Of a stretch of DNA of 6,032 nucleotides, positions 1 to 6,032 are shown one piece after another. Each line of letters opens with the position of its first letter. Within the stretch, counting starts at the first letter, position 1. The notes beneath the pieces are model-generated. The model was not told the DNA's origin. It worked only from the letters and a program-made list of their open reading frames with translations, and ran no database searches. Made by a program: the position numbers and the translations under genes. This DNA is from LMEP-6097 sp049314535 (lineage in GTDB: Bacteria > Cyanobacteriota > Vampirovibrionia > LMEP-6097). The stretch is taken from contig JBMOEX010000108.1 in NCBI GenBank assembly GCA_049314535.1, positions 1 through 6,032 on the forward strand, in the 5' to 3' direction.

Positions 1-71
1 CCCTTGTGTCTTGATAAGACGAACTTGGGGACCCACGCTGCGCATGGGGTGAGTCGTTCAAGACACAAGGG
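1..71. repeat. GC-rich long inverted repeat (palindromic element or terminator stem)
   Basis: Bases 1-14 are perfectly complementary to 58-71 (arm CCCTTGTGTCTTGA). Inside, 19-22 pairs with 54-57 and 32-35 pairs with 45-48, so the whole stretch can fold into one long, interrupted hairpin. A second, competing small hairpin is possible at 8-12/16-20 (GTCTT/AAGAC). By hand count about 56% of bases 1-70 are G or C, well above the AT-rich genes beside it. It begins 11 bases past the ppx stop codon, so it could end the ppk-ppx transcript. No T-run can be seen because the window ends at the stem, and the stem may extend outside. Alternatives are a dispersed palindromic repeat of the kind known in Rickettsia genomes, or a tiny non-autonomous mobile element. 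The structure is certain; its role is not. Confidence 0.7.
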
Positions 72-82
72 GCTGATGATAC

Positions 83-1567
83 CTAGTATTCTACGAGGTT
101 CTCAAGCTCAATCAAAGCATTATGCAAAGTAATCCCAGAGAACAGATCATCATTAGCAATCTTAGAACTAGTCAGCCTTAAAACCCCAGCTTCATAGCAG
201 AGTTTAATCTTACTTAAAATTTTAGAATCTCTCGGCGAAAGATATATCGCAAGCCTAATCAGATAGCCGATCTTCTTCGCTTTTTTCTGAATATTAAAAT
301 CTAGAAGACATAAATATTTTTTTATATCTTTATTCGTCTTATTTCCAGCAAGTGAAGTGAATAATACATAAGCAAGGAAAACCCTCTCTGGGTGAGAAAG
401 ATAAGGTAAGTTTAAGTTAATTAAATAGTCAAAAACCGCTATAGATTTCTGCTCTTTATTATTAAACAGAAAAGCCTGTATGAGTAGAGAAGACATAAAT
501 ATCATTTTATGGAAATCTATTTTTATAGCCAGCTTAGAAGCATGGCTGTAAGCGGCTTTTATATCCATAAGCTCAAAGGATTCTATCCATTTAGATATTT
601 CCTTAGCTCGCTTTAAACTCTCTTTAGGTTTAAGTTTAGTTATTTTCAAAACCGCCTCTATTAAAGGATCATAGCGTTTCACTTTCTCCTTCAATAGTGA
701 ATATATATACCCTTCACGTATACCACTAGTACAGAAAACTATTTTTTTAACTCCTGTCACCTTCAGTAAAGTGGTTAAAAGCAGGGCGGTAAGACGCAAA
801 GCGGAGAAGACGTTATCTAATTTAAGGAACTCTTTCATCTCAGCGCTAGAAACTTCATAGTTACTGATAATTTTAAGTGGATAATCTTTAGATGCCATAT
901 GCAGCCTGGCTAGACGTTTCCAACGTCCACCGACTAAATATAAGGTATCCACTTTCTTTTCTTTATAAGCCTTAGCTTCAGATAAGGCACTCATAAGATA
1001 TTTCTGCATTTGGCTAGGATTAAAGCCTTTAGACAGCTCTATATCTAGCATCGTGTGATAACCAAGCTTAAAGCTCGTACATTCAGTAATTTCAGGTAAA
1101 TCGCCAGCACCAGCGGTAATTAAACTAAGCTCTAAACTTCCACCACCCAAATCAGCGACTACACCCTCTGCATCAGGCATCTCGACGATAACCCCCTCAG
1201 CAGAAAGCAGAGCTTCTTCCTCTCCAGAGATAACAGAGACTTTAGCATTTAAAATTTTCTCTACTTCACGAATAAATTCTTTAGCATCAGTAGCCTCTCT
1301 ACAAGCTGATGTAGCGATGATATATCTTTCATATATCTTAGAAATATCTAGCAGAGCAGCAAATCTGCGAATGTTTTCATAGGCTTTTTCAAGATTCTCT
1401 TTTTTAAATACACCATTCATGGCTAAGCCTTCAGCCAAGTGGCATTCAGCTTTTTCATCTATAACTATTCTAGGAAATCTAGCTATCTCATCATAGATAA
1501 CCATACGAATTGAGTTAGAACCTATATCAATAATCGCAAAACAATCGCTTAATTCAGCAGTAATCAT
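83..1567 (-). CDS. ppx: Exopolyphosphatase, Ppx/GppA family
   Basis: The protein has 494 residues and belongs to the ASKHA-fold Ppx/GppA phosphatases, cytoplasmic enzymes that remove terminal phosphate from polyphosphate (Ppx) or the 5' gamma-phosphate of pppGpp (GppA). Visible motifs are the first phosphate loop AIIDIGSNSIR (11-21), ATSACREA (85-92), the catalytic-glutamate region ISGEEEA (113-119), the second phosphate loop VADLGGGSLEL (137-147), VGGRWKRLARLH (212-223) and CTSGIREGYIY (279-289). These cover both ASKHA subdomains. The remaining ~200 residues match the position of the HD-like C-terminal domain but are Lys/Ile-rich and diverged; SHPERVFLAYVLF (391-403) is the best-preserved part. 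The start ATG lies in the ATGA overlap with ppk and has AAGGA 9 bases upstream. Length fits the family (E. coli Ppx 513, GppA 494). Adjacency to ppk favours exopolyphosphatase, but sequence alone cannot exclude GppA activity. Confidence 0.93.
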   Translation of the reverse strand: MITAELSDCFAIIDIGSNSIRMVIYDEIARFPRIVIDEKAECHLAEGLAMNGVFKKENLEKAYENIRRFAALLDISKIYERYIIATSACREATDAKEFIREVEKILNAKVSVISGEEEALLSAEGVIVEMPDAEGVVADLGGGSLELSLITAGAGDLPEITECTSFKLGYHTMLDIELSKGFNPSQMQKYLMSALSEAKAYKEKKVDTLYLVGGRWKRLARLHMASKDYPLKIISNYEVSSAEMKEFLKLDNVFSALRLTALLLTTLLKVTGVKKIVFCTSGIREGYIYSLLKEKVKRYDPLIEAVLKITKLKPKESLKRAKEISKWIESFELMDIKAAYSHASKLAIKIDFHKMIFMSSLLIQAFLFNNKEQKSIAVFDYLINLNLPYLSHPERVFLAYVLFTSLAGNKTNKDIKKYLCLLDFNIQKKAKKIGYLIRLAIYLSPRDSKILSKIKLCYEAGVLRLTSSKIANDDLFSGITLHNALIELENLVEY

Positions 1568-1581
1568 AGATTAGCATCCTT
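1564..1581 (-). promoter_or_regulatory. ATGA stop/start overlap with ppx ribosome binding site
   Basis: The ppk stop TGA (1566-1564) and the ppx start ATG (1567-1565) share an ATGA. An AAGGA purine run at 1581-1577, within the last ppk codons, is spaced 9 bases from the ppx start. This is the standard arrangement for translational coupling: ribosomes finishing ppk can restart on ppx. It also fixes the ppx start, because the IDIGSNS phosphate motif begins only a dozen residues later. Confidence 0.75.
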
Positions 1582-3633
1582 AGCCAGATTTAAAAAAGTC
1601 TGATGAATATTAACCTTATCAGATAAGACATGCATCCGCTCATAAGTTCCATCAGATTTTAATAGCCAAGACTGCTCATTATCAGCAAGGTTATAAAAAA
1701 TCACCTCTTCTAAAATTCTTTTATGAATCACGGGATCTTCTAAAGGAATCATAGACTCGACTCTACGAATAAAACTTCTTGGCATCCAGTCAGCAGAAGA
1801 TAAAAATACTTTAGCCCGAGTCGAAGGTATACGACTGCCGTTCGCAAAACAGACTATACGAGAATGTTCAAGGAATCTACCAATAATACTTTTCACCTTA
1901 ATATTTTCGGAAAGCCCTTTTAGACCAGGCTTTAAACAACAAATACCCCTAACAATCAAGTCTACCTTAACCCCCGCTGCTGATGCGGAATAGAGCTTAT
2001 CTATAATATCAGAATCCACTAGAGCATTTAATTTAGCGATAACATGAGCAGGCTTACCATCTTTCGCATTCTCTATCTCAATATCTATAAGGGAAAATAA
2101 ATCAGTCTTTAAATTTAATGGTGAAATAGATATTTTCTCTAGCGAGTCTGGTCGCACATAACCAGTAACATAATTAAATATCTTCGCTGCATCACGGGTC
2201 AGGACTGGATCAGCCGTAAAAACACTTATATCCGTGTATATTTTCGCTGTCTGCGGGTGATAATTTCCAGTTCCAAAATGAGCATAGCTTCTTAACTGCC
2301 CTTCTTCTTTTCTTGTCACCAAGATCATCTTAGAGTGAGTCTTATATTTCATAAACCCAAATACTACTTGGGCTCCAGACTTCTCTAAAACTCCAGCAAG
2401 TTTAATATTTTTCTCTTCATCGAATCTTGCCTTCAGCTCCACCATAACGGTAACTGATTTACCAGCTTCGGCTGCCAGAGCTAAAGCTTTCACAATAGGC
2501 GAATCTTCACTAGTCCTATAGAGCGTTTGCTTAATCGAAACAACATTAGGATCTTTAGCAGCCTGCGTCAAAAAATCGATTACTGGATCAAAAGATTCAT
2601 AGGGATGGTGCAGTAGTATATCCTTTTCACGAATTGCAGTAAAAATATCACCATCTTTAAGATAGGCTGGCACACTTGGACTAAACGGTACGAATTTCAG
2701 CTGTGGCATCTTCTTTGAGCTAATCTGCTCTAGATCAGAGAGATTCAGTAAGCCATCCATTTTAAAAATATCACTAGGACGTATGTGTAGCTCCTCCGTC
2801 GCAAACGCTATTAAGTCAGGGTCTATATCTTTATTTACGATAAGACGAATTACAGTTCCCTGCTTACGTTTACTGAGTGCAGATTTAAAACTCTCTATAA
2901 GCTCCTCTACATCCTCTAAATCATCATCTATCTCCATCTCACTATCGCGAATTAAGTGAATAAAACCAGAGGAAATAACATCGAAATTATGTAAAATCTT
3001 AGAAAGGAACATAGTCACCGCAGATTCAGTCGGTAAAAGCCTTTCATCTTTCCCAAATAAATGAATAAATCTTTCTAAGTTCTGTGGAATAGAAATTACT
3101 GACCATTGTTGCCTCTGTGTGTCTCTATCAAAGAGTTTCAAGACTATAGAAAGAGCGTCATTAGGAATTACTGGAAAAGGATGTACTGGATCTATAGCAA
3201 GTGGCGTTATAGTCGGAAATATTTTTTCGATGAAATGCTTTTCTAGCCAGCATTTTTCATCACTAGTCAGATCCTCTGGTTTAACGATCTCTATCCCCTC
3301 ATGCTTAAGCTCATCTATAAGCTGATGTAAAACATCTACCTGCTCCACAAGGAACCTAGTAGTTTTTTTCCTGATCGCATTTAGTTGTTCTAAATTAGTC
3401 AGTCCTTCCTTAGTCGGAATGTTAATTTCAGCATCTAATTTTCGGTGTATACCAGCCACCCGAACCATAAAGAACTCATCTAAATTACGATCCGAAATAG
3501 CTAAAAATTTAATCCTCTCAAAAAGCGGATGATTTTTATTACGAGCTTCATCTAAAACTCTTGCGTTAAACTCTAGCCACGAGAGCTCTCTGTTTATAAG
3601 TCTTTTAGGTGAATCAAAATCTATATTCTGCAT
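1564..3633 (-). CDS. ppk: Polyphosphate kinase (PPK1)
   Basis: PPK1 reversibly transfers the terminal phosphate of ATP onto polyphosphate through a phosphohistidine intermediate. The protein has 689 residues (E. coli 688) and all four family domains. The N-terminal domain carries INRELSWLEFNARVLDEA (13-30) and the nucleotide-contacting Asn50 in RNLDEFF. The head domain includes ITPLAIDPVHPFPVI (142-156). The two C-terminal phospholipase-D-like domains carry LYRTSEDSPIV (371-381, Arg373), VELKARFDEE (398-407, Arg403), the autophosphorylated His433 in KTHSK, HFGTGNYHPQTAKIYTD (452-468), the second essential His590 in RFLEHSR, and LSSADWMPR (611-619). By family comparison these match E. coli Asn45, Arg375, Arg405, His435 and His592. 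All are present, so the enzyme should be active. One oddity is Ser620 after WMPR, where most relatives have Asn. The only upstream-compatible start is the ATG used, six codons before the conserved N-terminal block; no clear Shine-Dalgarno precedes it. ppx follows in the same operon. Confidence 0.97.
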   Translation of the reverse strand: MQNIDFDSPKRLINRELSWLEFNARVLDEARNKNHPLFERIKFLAISDRNLDEFFMVRVAGIHRKLDAEINIPTKEGLTNLEQLNAIRKKTTRFLVEQVDVLHQLIDELKHEGIEIVKPEDLTSDEKCWLEKHFIEKIFPTITPLAIDPVHPFPVIPNDALSIVLKLFDRDTQRQQWSVISIPQNLERFIHLFGKDERLLPTESAVTMFLSKILHNFDVISSGFIHLIRDSEMEIDDDLEDVEELIESFKSALSKRKQGTVIRLIVNKDIDPDLIAFATEELHIRPSDIFKMDGLLNLSDLEQISSKKMPQLKFVPFSPSVPAYLKDGDIFTAIREKDILLHHPYESFDPVIDFLTQAAKDPNVVSIKQTLYRTSEDSPIVKALALAAEAGKSVTVMVELKARFDEEKNIKLAGVLEKSGAQVVFGFMKYKTHSKMILVTRKEEGQLRSYAHFGTGNYHPQTAKIYTDISVFTADPVLTRDAAKIFNYVTGYVRPDSLEKISISPLNLKTDLFSLIDIEIENAKDGKPAHVIAKLNALVDSDIIDKLYSASAAGVKVDLIVRGICCLKPGLKGLSENIKVKSIIGRFLEHSRIVCFANGSRIPSTRAKVFLSSADWMPRSFIRRVESMIPLEDPVIHKRILEEVIFYNLADNEQSWLLKSDGTYERMHVLSDKVNIHQTFLNLAKDANL

Positions 3634-3813
3634 TTAGGAATTTATACTTTAAGCATAACTTACATGAGCTTTTATGGCATTATTGCATTTATAAAGACGC
3701 TCTAAGATCGTGCAACGGTTGCTTACACAGAATATTATTGACTAAAAGATAAAACTTTTAACTAATAACCACAATGGATATATTCACCTCCCGCCAAAAC
3801 CCTAATCAACATT
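3634..3813. other. Intergenic spacer between the repeat gene and ppk
   Basis: No convincing gene is visible in these 180 bases on either strand. Small structures present are an imperfect palindrome GCAAC-G-GTTGC (3712-3722), an A/T-only-loop hairpin with 6-bp arms TAAAAG/CTTTTA (3743-3748 and 3755-3760), and a minus-strand GGGAGGTG (3792-3785) resembling a strong Shine-Dalgarno but followed only by very short reading frames. No hairpin followed by a T-run was found after the repeat gene, so its transcription end is unclear and readthrough into ppk is possible. Confidence 0.5.
3652..3680 (-). promoter_or_regulatory. Candidate sigma70-type promoter for ppk-ppx
   Basis: On the minus strand ATGCCA (3680-3675) and TATGCT (3657-3652) match the -35 and -10 consensus at four of six positions each, with a 17-base spacer. 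Transcription would start near 3645, leaving a leader of only about a dozen bases before the ppk ATG. That short leader would fit the absence of a clear ribosome binding site there. In DNA this AT-rich, matches of this quality occur by chance, so the call is tentative. Confidence 0.25.
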
Positions 3814-6032
3814 CTACAACTCCATTTGGAGCCTTTCTATGATTCCTCCTGGGCAAAGTACGGAAAGTGCTATACCTTTACCTGAAGCAATCATTAGTGC
3901 GTTACGTCCACCAGTATCAACTTGCGTTAACACTTCTTCCAGCTTACTTTTTGGTATTTTATCTATTATAAGCTTTGCTAATCCTTCTTGACCTTTATGT
4001 AAAGCAATCATTAGTGCGTTACGCTTATTACCACCAGGCTGTGTTAACACTTCTTCCAGCTTATTCTCTGGTATTTTATCCATTATGAGCTTTGCTAATT
4101 CTTCACGATTCCGGTCTACAGCACGCATTAGTGTGTTAAATCCATTAACATCAACCTGTGCTAACACTTCCCCCAACTTACCTTCTGGTATTTTATCCAT
4201 TATAAGCTTTGCTAATTCTTCATTCCCCGCACCTGTAGCAATCATTAATACGTTACGTCCATAAGCATTAAGCTGGTTTAACACTTCTTGCAGCTTATCT
4301 TCTGGTATTTTATCCATTATGAGCTTTGCTAATTCTTCATTCCCCGCACCTGTAGCAATCATTAGTGCGTTACGCTTATCATCATCAACTTGCATCAACA
4401 CTTCTTCCAGCTTATCCTCTGGTATTTTATCTATTATAAGCTTTGCTAATTTTTCATTACCATTACGTAAAGCATGCATTAGTGCATTACGTCCCCATCT
4501 ATCAACCTGCGTTAACACTTCCTCCAGCCTATCTTCTGGTATTTTATCTATTACAAGCTTTGCTAATCCTTCATCACTCGAAGATGCAACATACATTAGT
4601 GCGTTACATTTATTATCATCAACCTGCATTAATACTTCCCCCAGCTTACCTTCTGGTATTTTATCTATTATAAGCTTTGCTAACCCTTCATTACCATTAC
4701 GTAAAGCATGCATTAGTGCATTACGTCCCCATCTATCAACCTGCGTTAACACTTCCTCCAGCCTATCTTCTGGTATTTTATCTATTACAAGCTTTGCTAA
4801 TCCTTCATCACTCGAAGATGCAACATGCATTAGTGCGTTATCTCCATTGATATTAACCTGTGTCAACATTTCTTCCAGCTTCTCTTCTGGTATTTTATCC
4901 ATTATAAGCTTCACTAATCCTTCATCACTCGAAGATGCAACATGCATCAATATGTTATATTCATGAGTATCAACCTGTATCAACAGCTCTTTCAGCATAT
5001 CTTCTGGCATTTTATCCATTATAAGCTTCGCAAACCCTTCATTACTATCAGACGCAGCATACATCAATACATTACATCCATGAGGATCAACCTGCATCAA
5101 TACTTCTTCCAGTTTATCTTCTGGTATTTTATCTATTATAAGCTTCGCGAATCCTTCATTAATCTTAGATGCAGCAATCATCAATACGTTACGTCCATTA
5201 ACATCAACCTGCGTTAACACTTCTCCCAGCTTGCCTTCTGGTGTTTTATCTATTATAAGCTTTGCTACTCTTTCCTTATCATGAAGTGCAGCATGTATCC
5301 ATGCGTTATTTCCACGAGCATTAAACTGCATTAATACATTCGGATCTTTATCGATAACGAGCCCAACCAAATCTTCGCGATCAATGTCGATCATATTGAA
5401 CATAAAATCGGCTCCTTCATTTTCAGCTAAATAATTAGTTTCTAAATAATTTTTCCCTTGATTATTCAGTCTTAATAAATTTGGAATTAAATAACCTTTT
5501 TCATTTTCTACAGCTGTAAGCATAACTTGTGCGACACCAAGAGATATTCCATATTTCTTATTAAGTTCAAATGATTTTACAATAGCTTCCACAGAGGGCT
5601 TGGTGTTTTTTAATTCTTCTAAAACTATCATTTGATCAATTAAATTAGGTACTTGGTAGCTATATACTAAATTATTATTCGGATTAAGCTGCATGGTGTC
5701 TAAATCTAAGGATTTAGTTTCAAGTGTGACGCCATTATTATTCTTCATTAAGCTCAATAATGAATCAGGAGGATAATCCAGAAATTCTTTATCTACATGA
5801 ACATGCTGGCTTAAAAAAAGCATTAAATCTGGAGATTGATGAAAAATATTTACAATTTCAAAAAGGCTTTTCTGATTTTCTTTGTTTAGCTTAAAACCAC
5901 CTTCTCCTGTCCTCATTTCTGAGATTGAGTCACCAAAATCAGTGCCAAGCTCAATAAAATCTGCATAGTGCTTTAAGCGTTCTTGAATAATAGAAGTATC
6001 ATCCCTGCAACCATTATCACCGGCTAATTTCA
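3814..6032 (-). CDS. Large ankyrin-like repeat protein, 5' end at or beyond window edge
   Basis: The reading frame runs open from the window edge to TAG at 3816-3814. The first ATG (5916) would give 700 residues, but it has no Shine-Dalgarno, and 38 more sense codons precede it (beginning KLAGDNGCRDD). An xTG codon straddles base 6032 and could be the true start. Numbered from the 5916 Met, residues 1-197 form a mainly helical, unrecognised region without signal peptide or membrane segment. Residues 198-665 are twelve exact 39-residue repeats, followed by a partial thirteenth (666-681) and an unrelated 19-residue tail. Each repeat reads roughly VDxxGRNALMxAxxxxNE, then LAKLIIDKIPEDKLEEVLTQ. 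That resembles the ankyrin G-x-T-A-L-H-x-A-A helix pair with Asn for Thr, Met for His and about six extra residues after the second helix. Such proteins commonly bind other proteins and are abundant in intracellular bacteria, where some are secreted effectors; that role here is inference. No enzymatic domain is seen. Confidence 0.85.
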   Translation of the reverse strand, partial: KLAGDNGCRDDTSIIQERLKHYADFIELGTDFGDSISEMRTGEGGFKLNKENQKSLFEIVNIFHQSPDLMLFLSQHVHVDKEFLDYPPDSLLSLMKNNNGVTLETKSLDLDTMQLNPNNNLVYSYQVPNLIDQMIVLEELKNTKPSVEAIVKSFELNKKYGISLGVAQVMLTAVENEKGYLIPNLLRLNNQGKNYLETNYLAENEGADFMFNMIDIDREDLVGLVIDKDPNVLMQFNARGNNAWIHAALHDKERVAKLIIDKTPEGKLGEVLTQVDVNGRNVLMIAASKINEGFAKLIIDKIPEDKLEEVLMQVDPHGCNVLMYAASDSNEGFAKLIMDKMPEDMLKELLIQVDTHEYNILMHVASSSDEGLVKLIMDKIPEEKLEEMLTQVNINGDNALMHVASSSDEGLAKLVIDKIPEDRLEEVLTQVDRWGRNALMHALRNGNEGLAKLIIDKIPEGKLGEVLMQVDDNKCNALMYVASSSDEGLAKLVIDKIPEDRLEEVLTQVDRWGRNALMHALRNGNEKLAKLIIDKIPEDKLEEVLMQVDDDKRNALMIATGAGNEELAKLIMDKIPEDKLQEVLNQLNAYGRNVLMIATGAGNEELAKLIMDKIPEGKLGEVLAQVDVNGFNTLMRAVDRNREELAKLIMDKIPENKLEEVLTQPGGNKRNALMIALHKGQEGLAKLIIDKIPKSKLEEVLTQVDTGGRNALMIASGKGIALSVLCPGGIIERLQMEL
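4182..4364. repeat. Near-identical 66-bp segments in adjacent repeats 9 and 10
   Basis: Bases 4182-4247 and 4299-4364 differ at one position (A at 4204, G at 4321) and lie exactly one unit (117 bp) apart. They encode the shared ATGAGNEELAKLIMDKIPE stretch. This is a second, single-unit expansion event, separate from the two-unit duplication at 4453-4826. Confidence 0.9.
4453..4592. repeat. Copy 1 of an exact 140-bp internal duplication
   Basis: Every base matches 4687-4826 at an offset of 234 bp, which is exactly two repeat units. It covers most of repeat 7 and the first half of repeat 8 of the ankyrin-like gene. The first mismatches outside it are at 4452 and 4593. Confidence 0.95.
4687..4826. 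repeat. Copy 2 of an exact 140-bp internal duplication
   Basis: Identical to 4453-4592. It covers most of repeat 5 and the first half of repeat 6, so repeats 5-6 and 7-8 are duplicates of each other. Identity at silent positions as well as coding positions points to a recent tandem duplication or gene conversion. Confidence 0.95.

Larger units (their letters stand above)
3817..5325 (-). repeat. Array of 39-residue (117-bp) ankyrin-like repeats
   Basis: Twelve complete units start at minus-strand positions 5325, 5208, 5091, 4974, 4857, 4740, 4623, 4506, 4389, 4272, 4155 and 4038, with a partial unit from 3921. The spacing is exactly 117 bp with no indels. Position 7 (Asn) is invariant in all thirteen units, and LAKLIIDKIPE-KLEEVLTQ is nearly invariant in the twelve complete ones. 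The first unit is the most diverged (NNAWIHAALHDKERVAKL). A degenerate half-unit (REDLVGLVIDKDPNVLMQ) lies just before it, and the last unit loses the pattern after IASGKG. Canonical ankyrin repeats are 33 residues, so this is an extended variant or a related helical solenoid. Confidence 0.93.

Noticed and set aside
1..71. tRNA or other known structural RNA
   Set aside because: The fold is a long single hairpin without tRNA arms or a T-loop sequence, and it does not match the 4.5S RNA or tmRNA features I can recall.
3119..3325. Plus-strand 68-codon frame
   Set aside because: It lies wholly within conserved ppk codons on the other strand and has Ser-rich shadow composition.
3743..3760. Hairpin TAAAAG/CTTTTA as a terminator of the repeat gene
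   Set aside because: The 6-bp stem is almost all A-T and no T-run follows on the minus strand, so it does not meet the form of an intrinsic terminator.
3774..3842. Plus-strand ATG frame of 22 codons (MDIFTSRQNPNQ...)
   Set aside because: No ribosome binding site, short, and it runs antisense into the end of the repeat gene.
4319..4966. Plus-strand open frame of 215 codons opposite the repeat gene
   Set aside because: It is the antisense of the 117-bp repeats; its own periodic Ser/Leu/Ile-rich sequence simply mirrors them, and no ribosome binding site or family motif is seen.
4942..5217. Plus-strand His/Tyr/Phe-rich frame of 91 codons
   Set aside because: A shadow of the repeat array in another frame with low-complexity composition. 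The same applies to the frame at 4443-4673.
3817..5325. 117-bp periodic DNA as a CRISPR array or satellite
   Set aside because: The repeats are in frame, code for a coherent protein motif and vary mainly at amino-acid-changing loop positions; there are no short repeats with unique spacers.

Overview
The window is AT-rich and carries three genes, all read from the minus strand. It looks like part of a host-associated bacterial chromosome, most plausibly an alphaproteobacterium of the Rickettsiales or Holosporales kind. The grounds are the alphaproteobacterial style of the PPK1 and Ppx/GppA proteins, the low G+C, the Lys/Ile/Asn-rich coding and the large ankyrin-type repeat protein. This placement is inferred from style and composition, not from a database match.

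Right to left, in the direction of transcription: (i) 6032-3814 is a large ankyrin-like repeat gene. Its frame stays open to the window edge, so its 5' end is missing or lies exactly at the edge; the first visible ATG, at 5916, is probably not the start. Its C-terminal two-thirds is twelve complete 39-residue (117-bp) repeats plus a diverged thirteenth. (ii) 3813-3634 is a 180-bp spacer with no convincing gene, a weak candidate promoter for the next gene and an orphan Shine-Dalgarno-like purine run. (iii) 3633-1564 is ppk (polyphosphate kinase 1), full length with both active-site histidines. (iv) 1567-83 is a Ppx/GppA-family exopolyphosphatase, overlapping ppk by 4 bp in an ATGA junction. (v) 71-1 is a GC-rich long inverted repeat just downstream of ppx, at the window edge.

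The ppk-ppx pair is a classical polyphosphate cassette: one enzyme builds polyP from ATP and the other removes terminal phosphates, and translational coupling would tie their amounts together. The ankyrin-like gene is probably an independent unit and may encode a host-interaction or effector-type protein. The clearest non-routine signals are its unusual 39-residue unit, an exact 140-bp internal duplication showing recent expansion by two repeats, variation confined to a few columns of an otherwise near-invariant unit, and the GC-rich palindrome at 1-71. No defence system, CRISPR array, tRNA, rRNA or transposase gene is visible.
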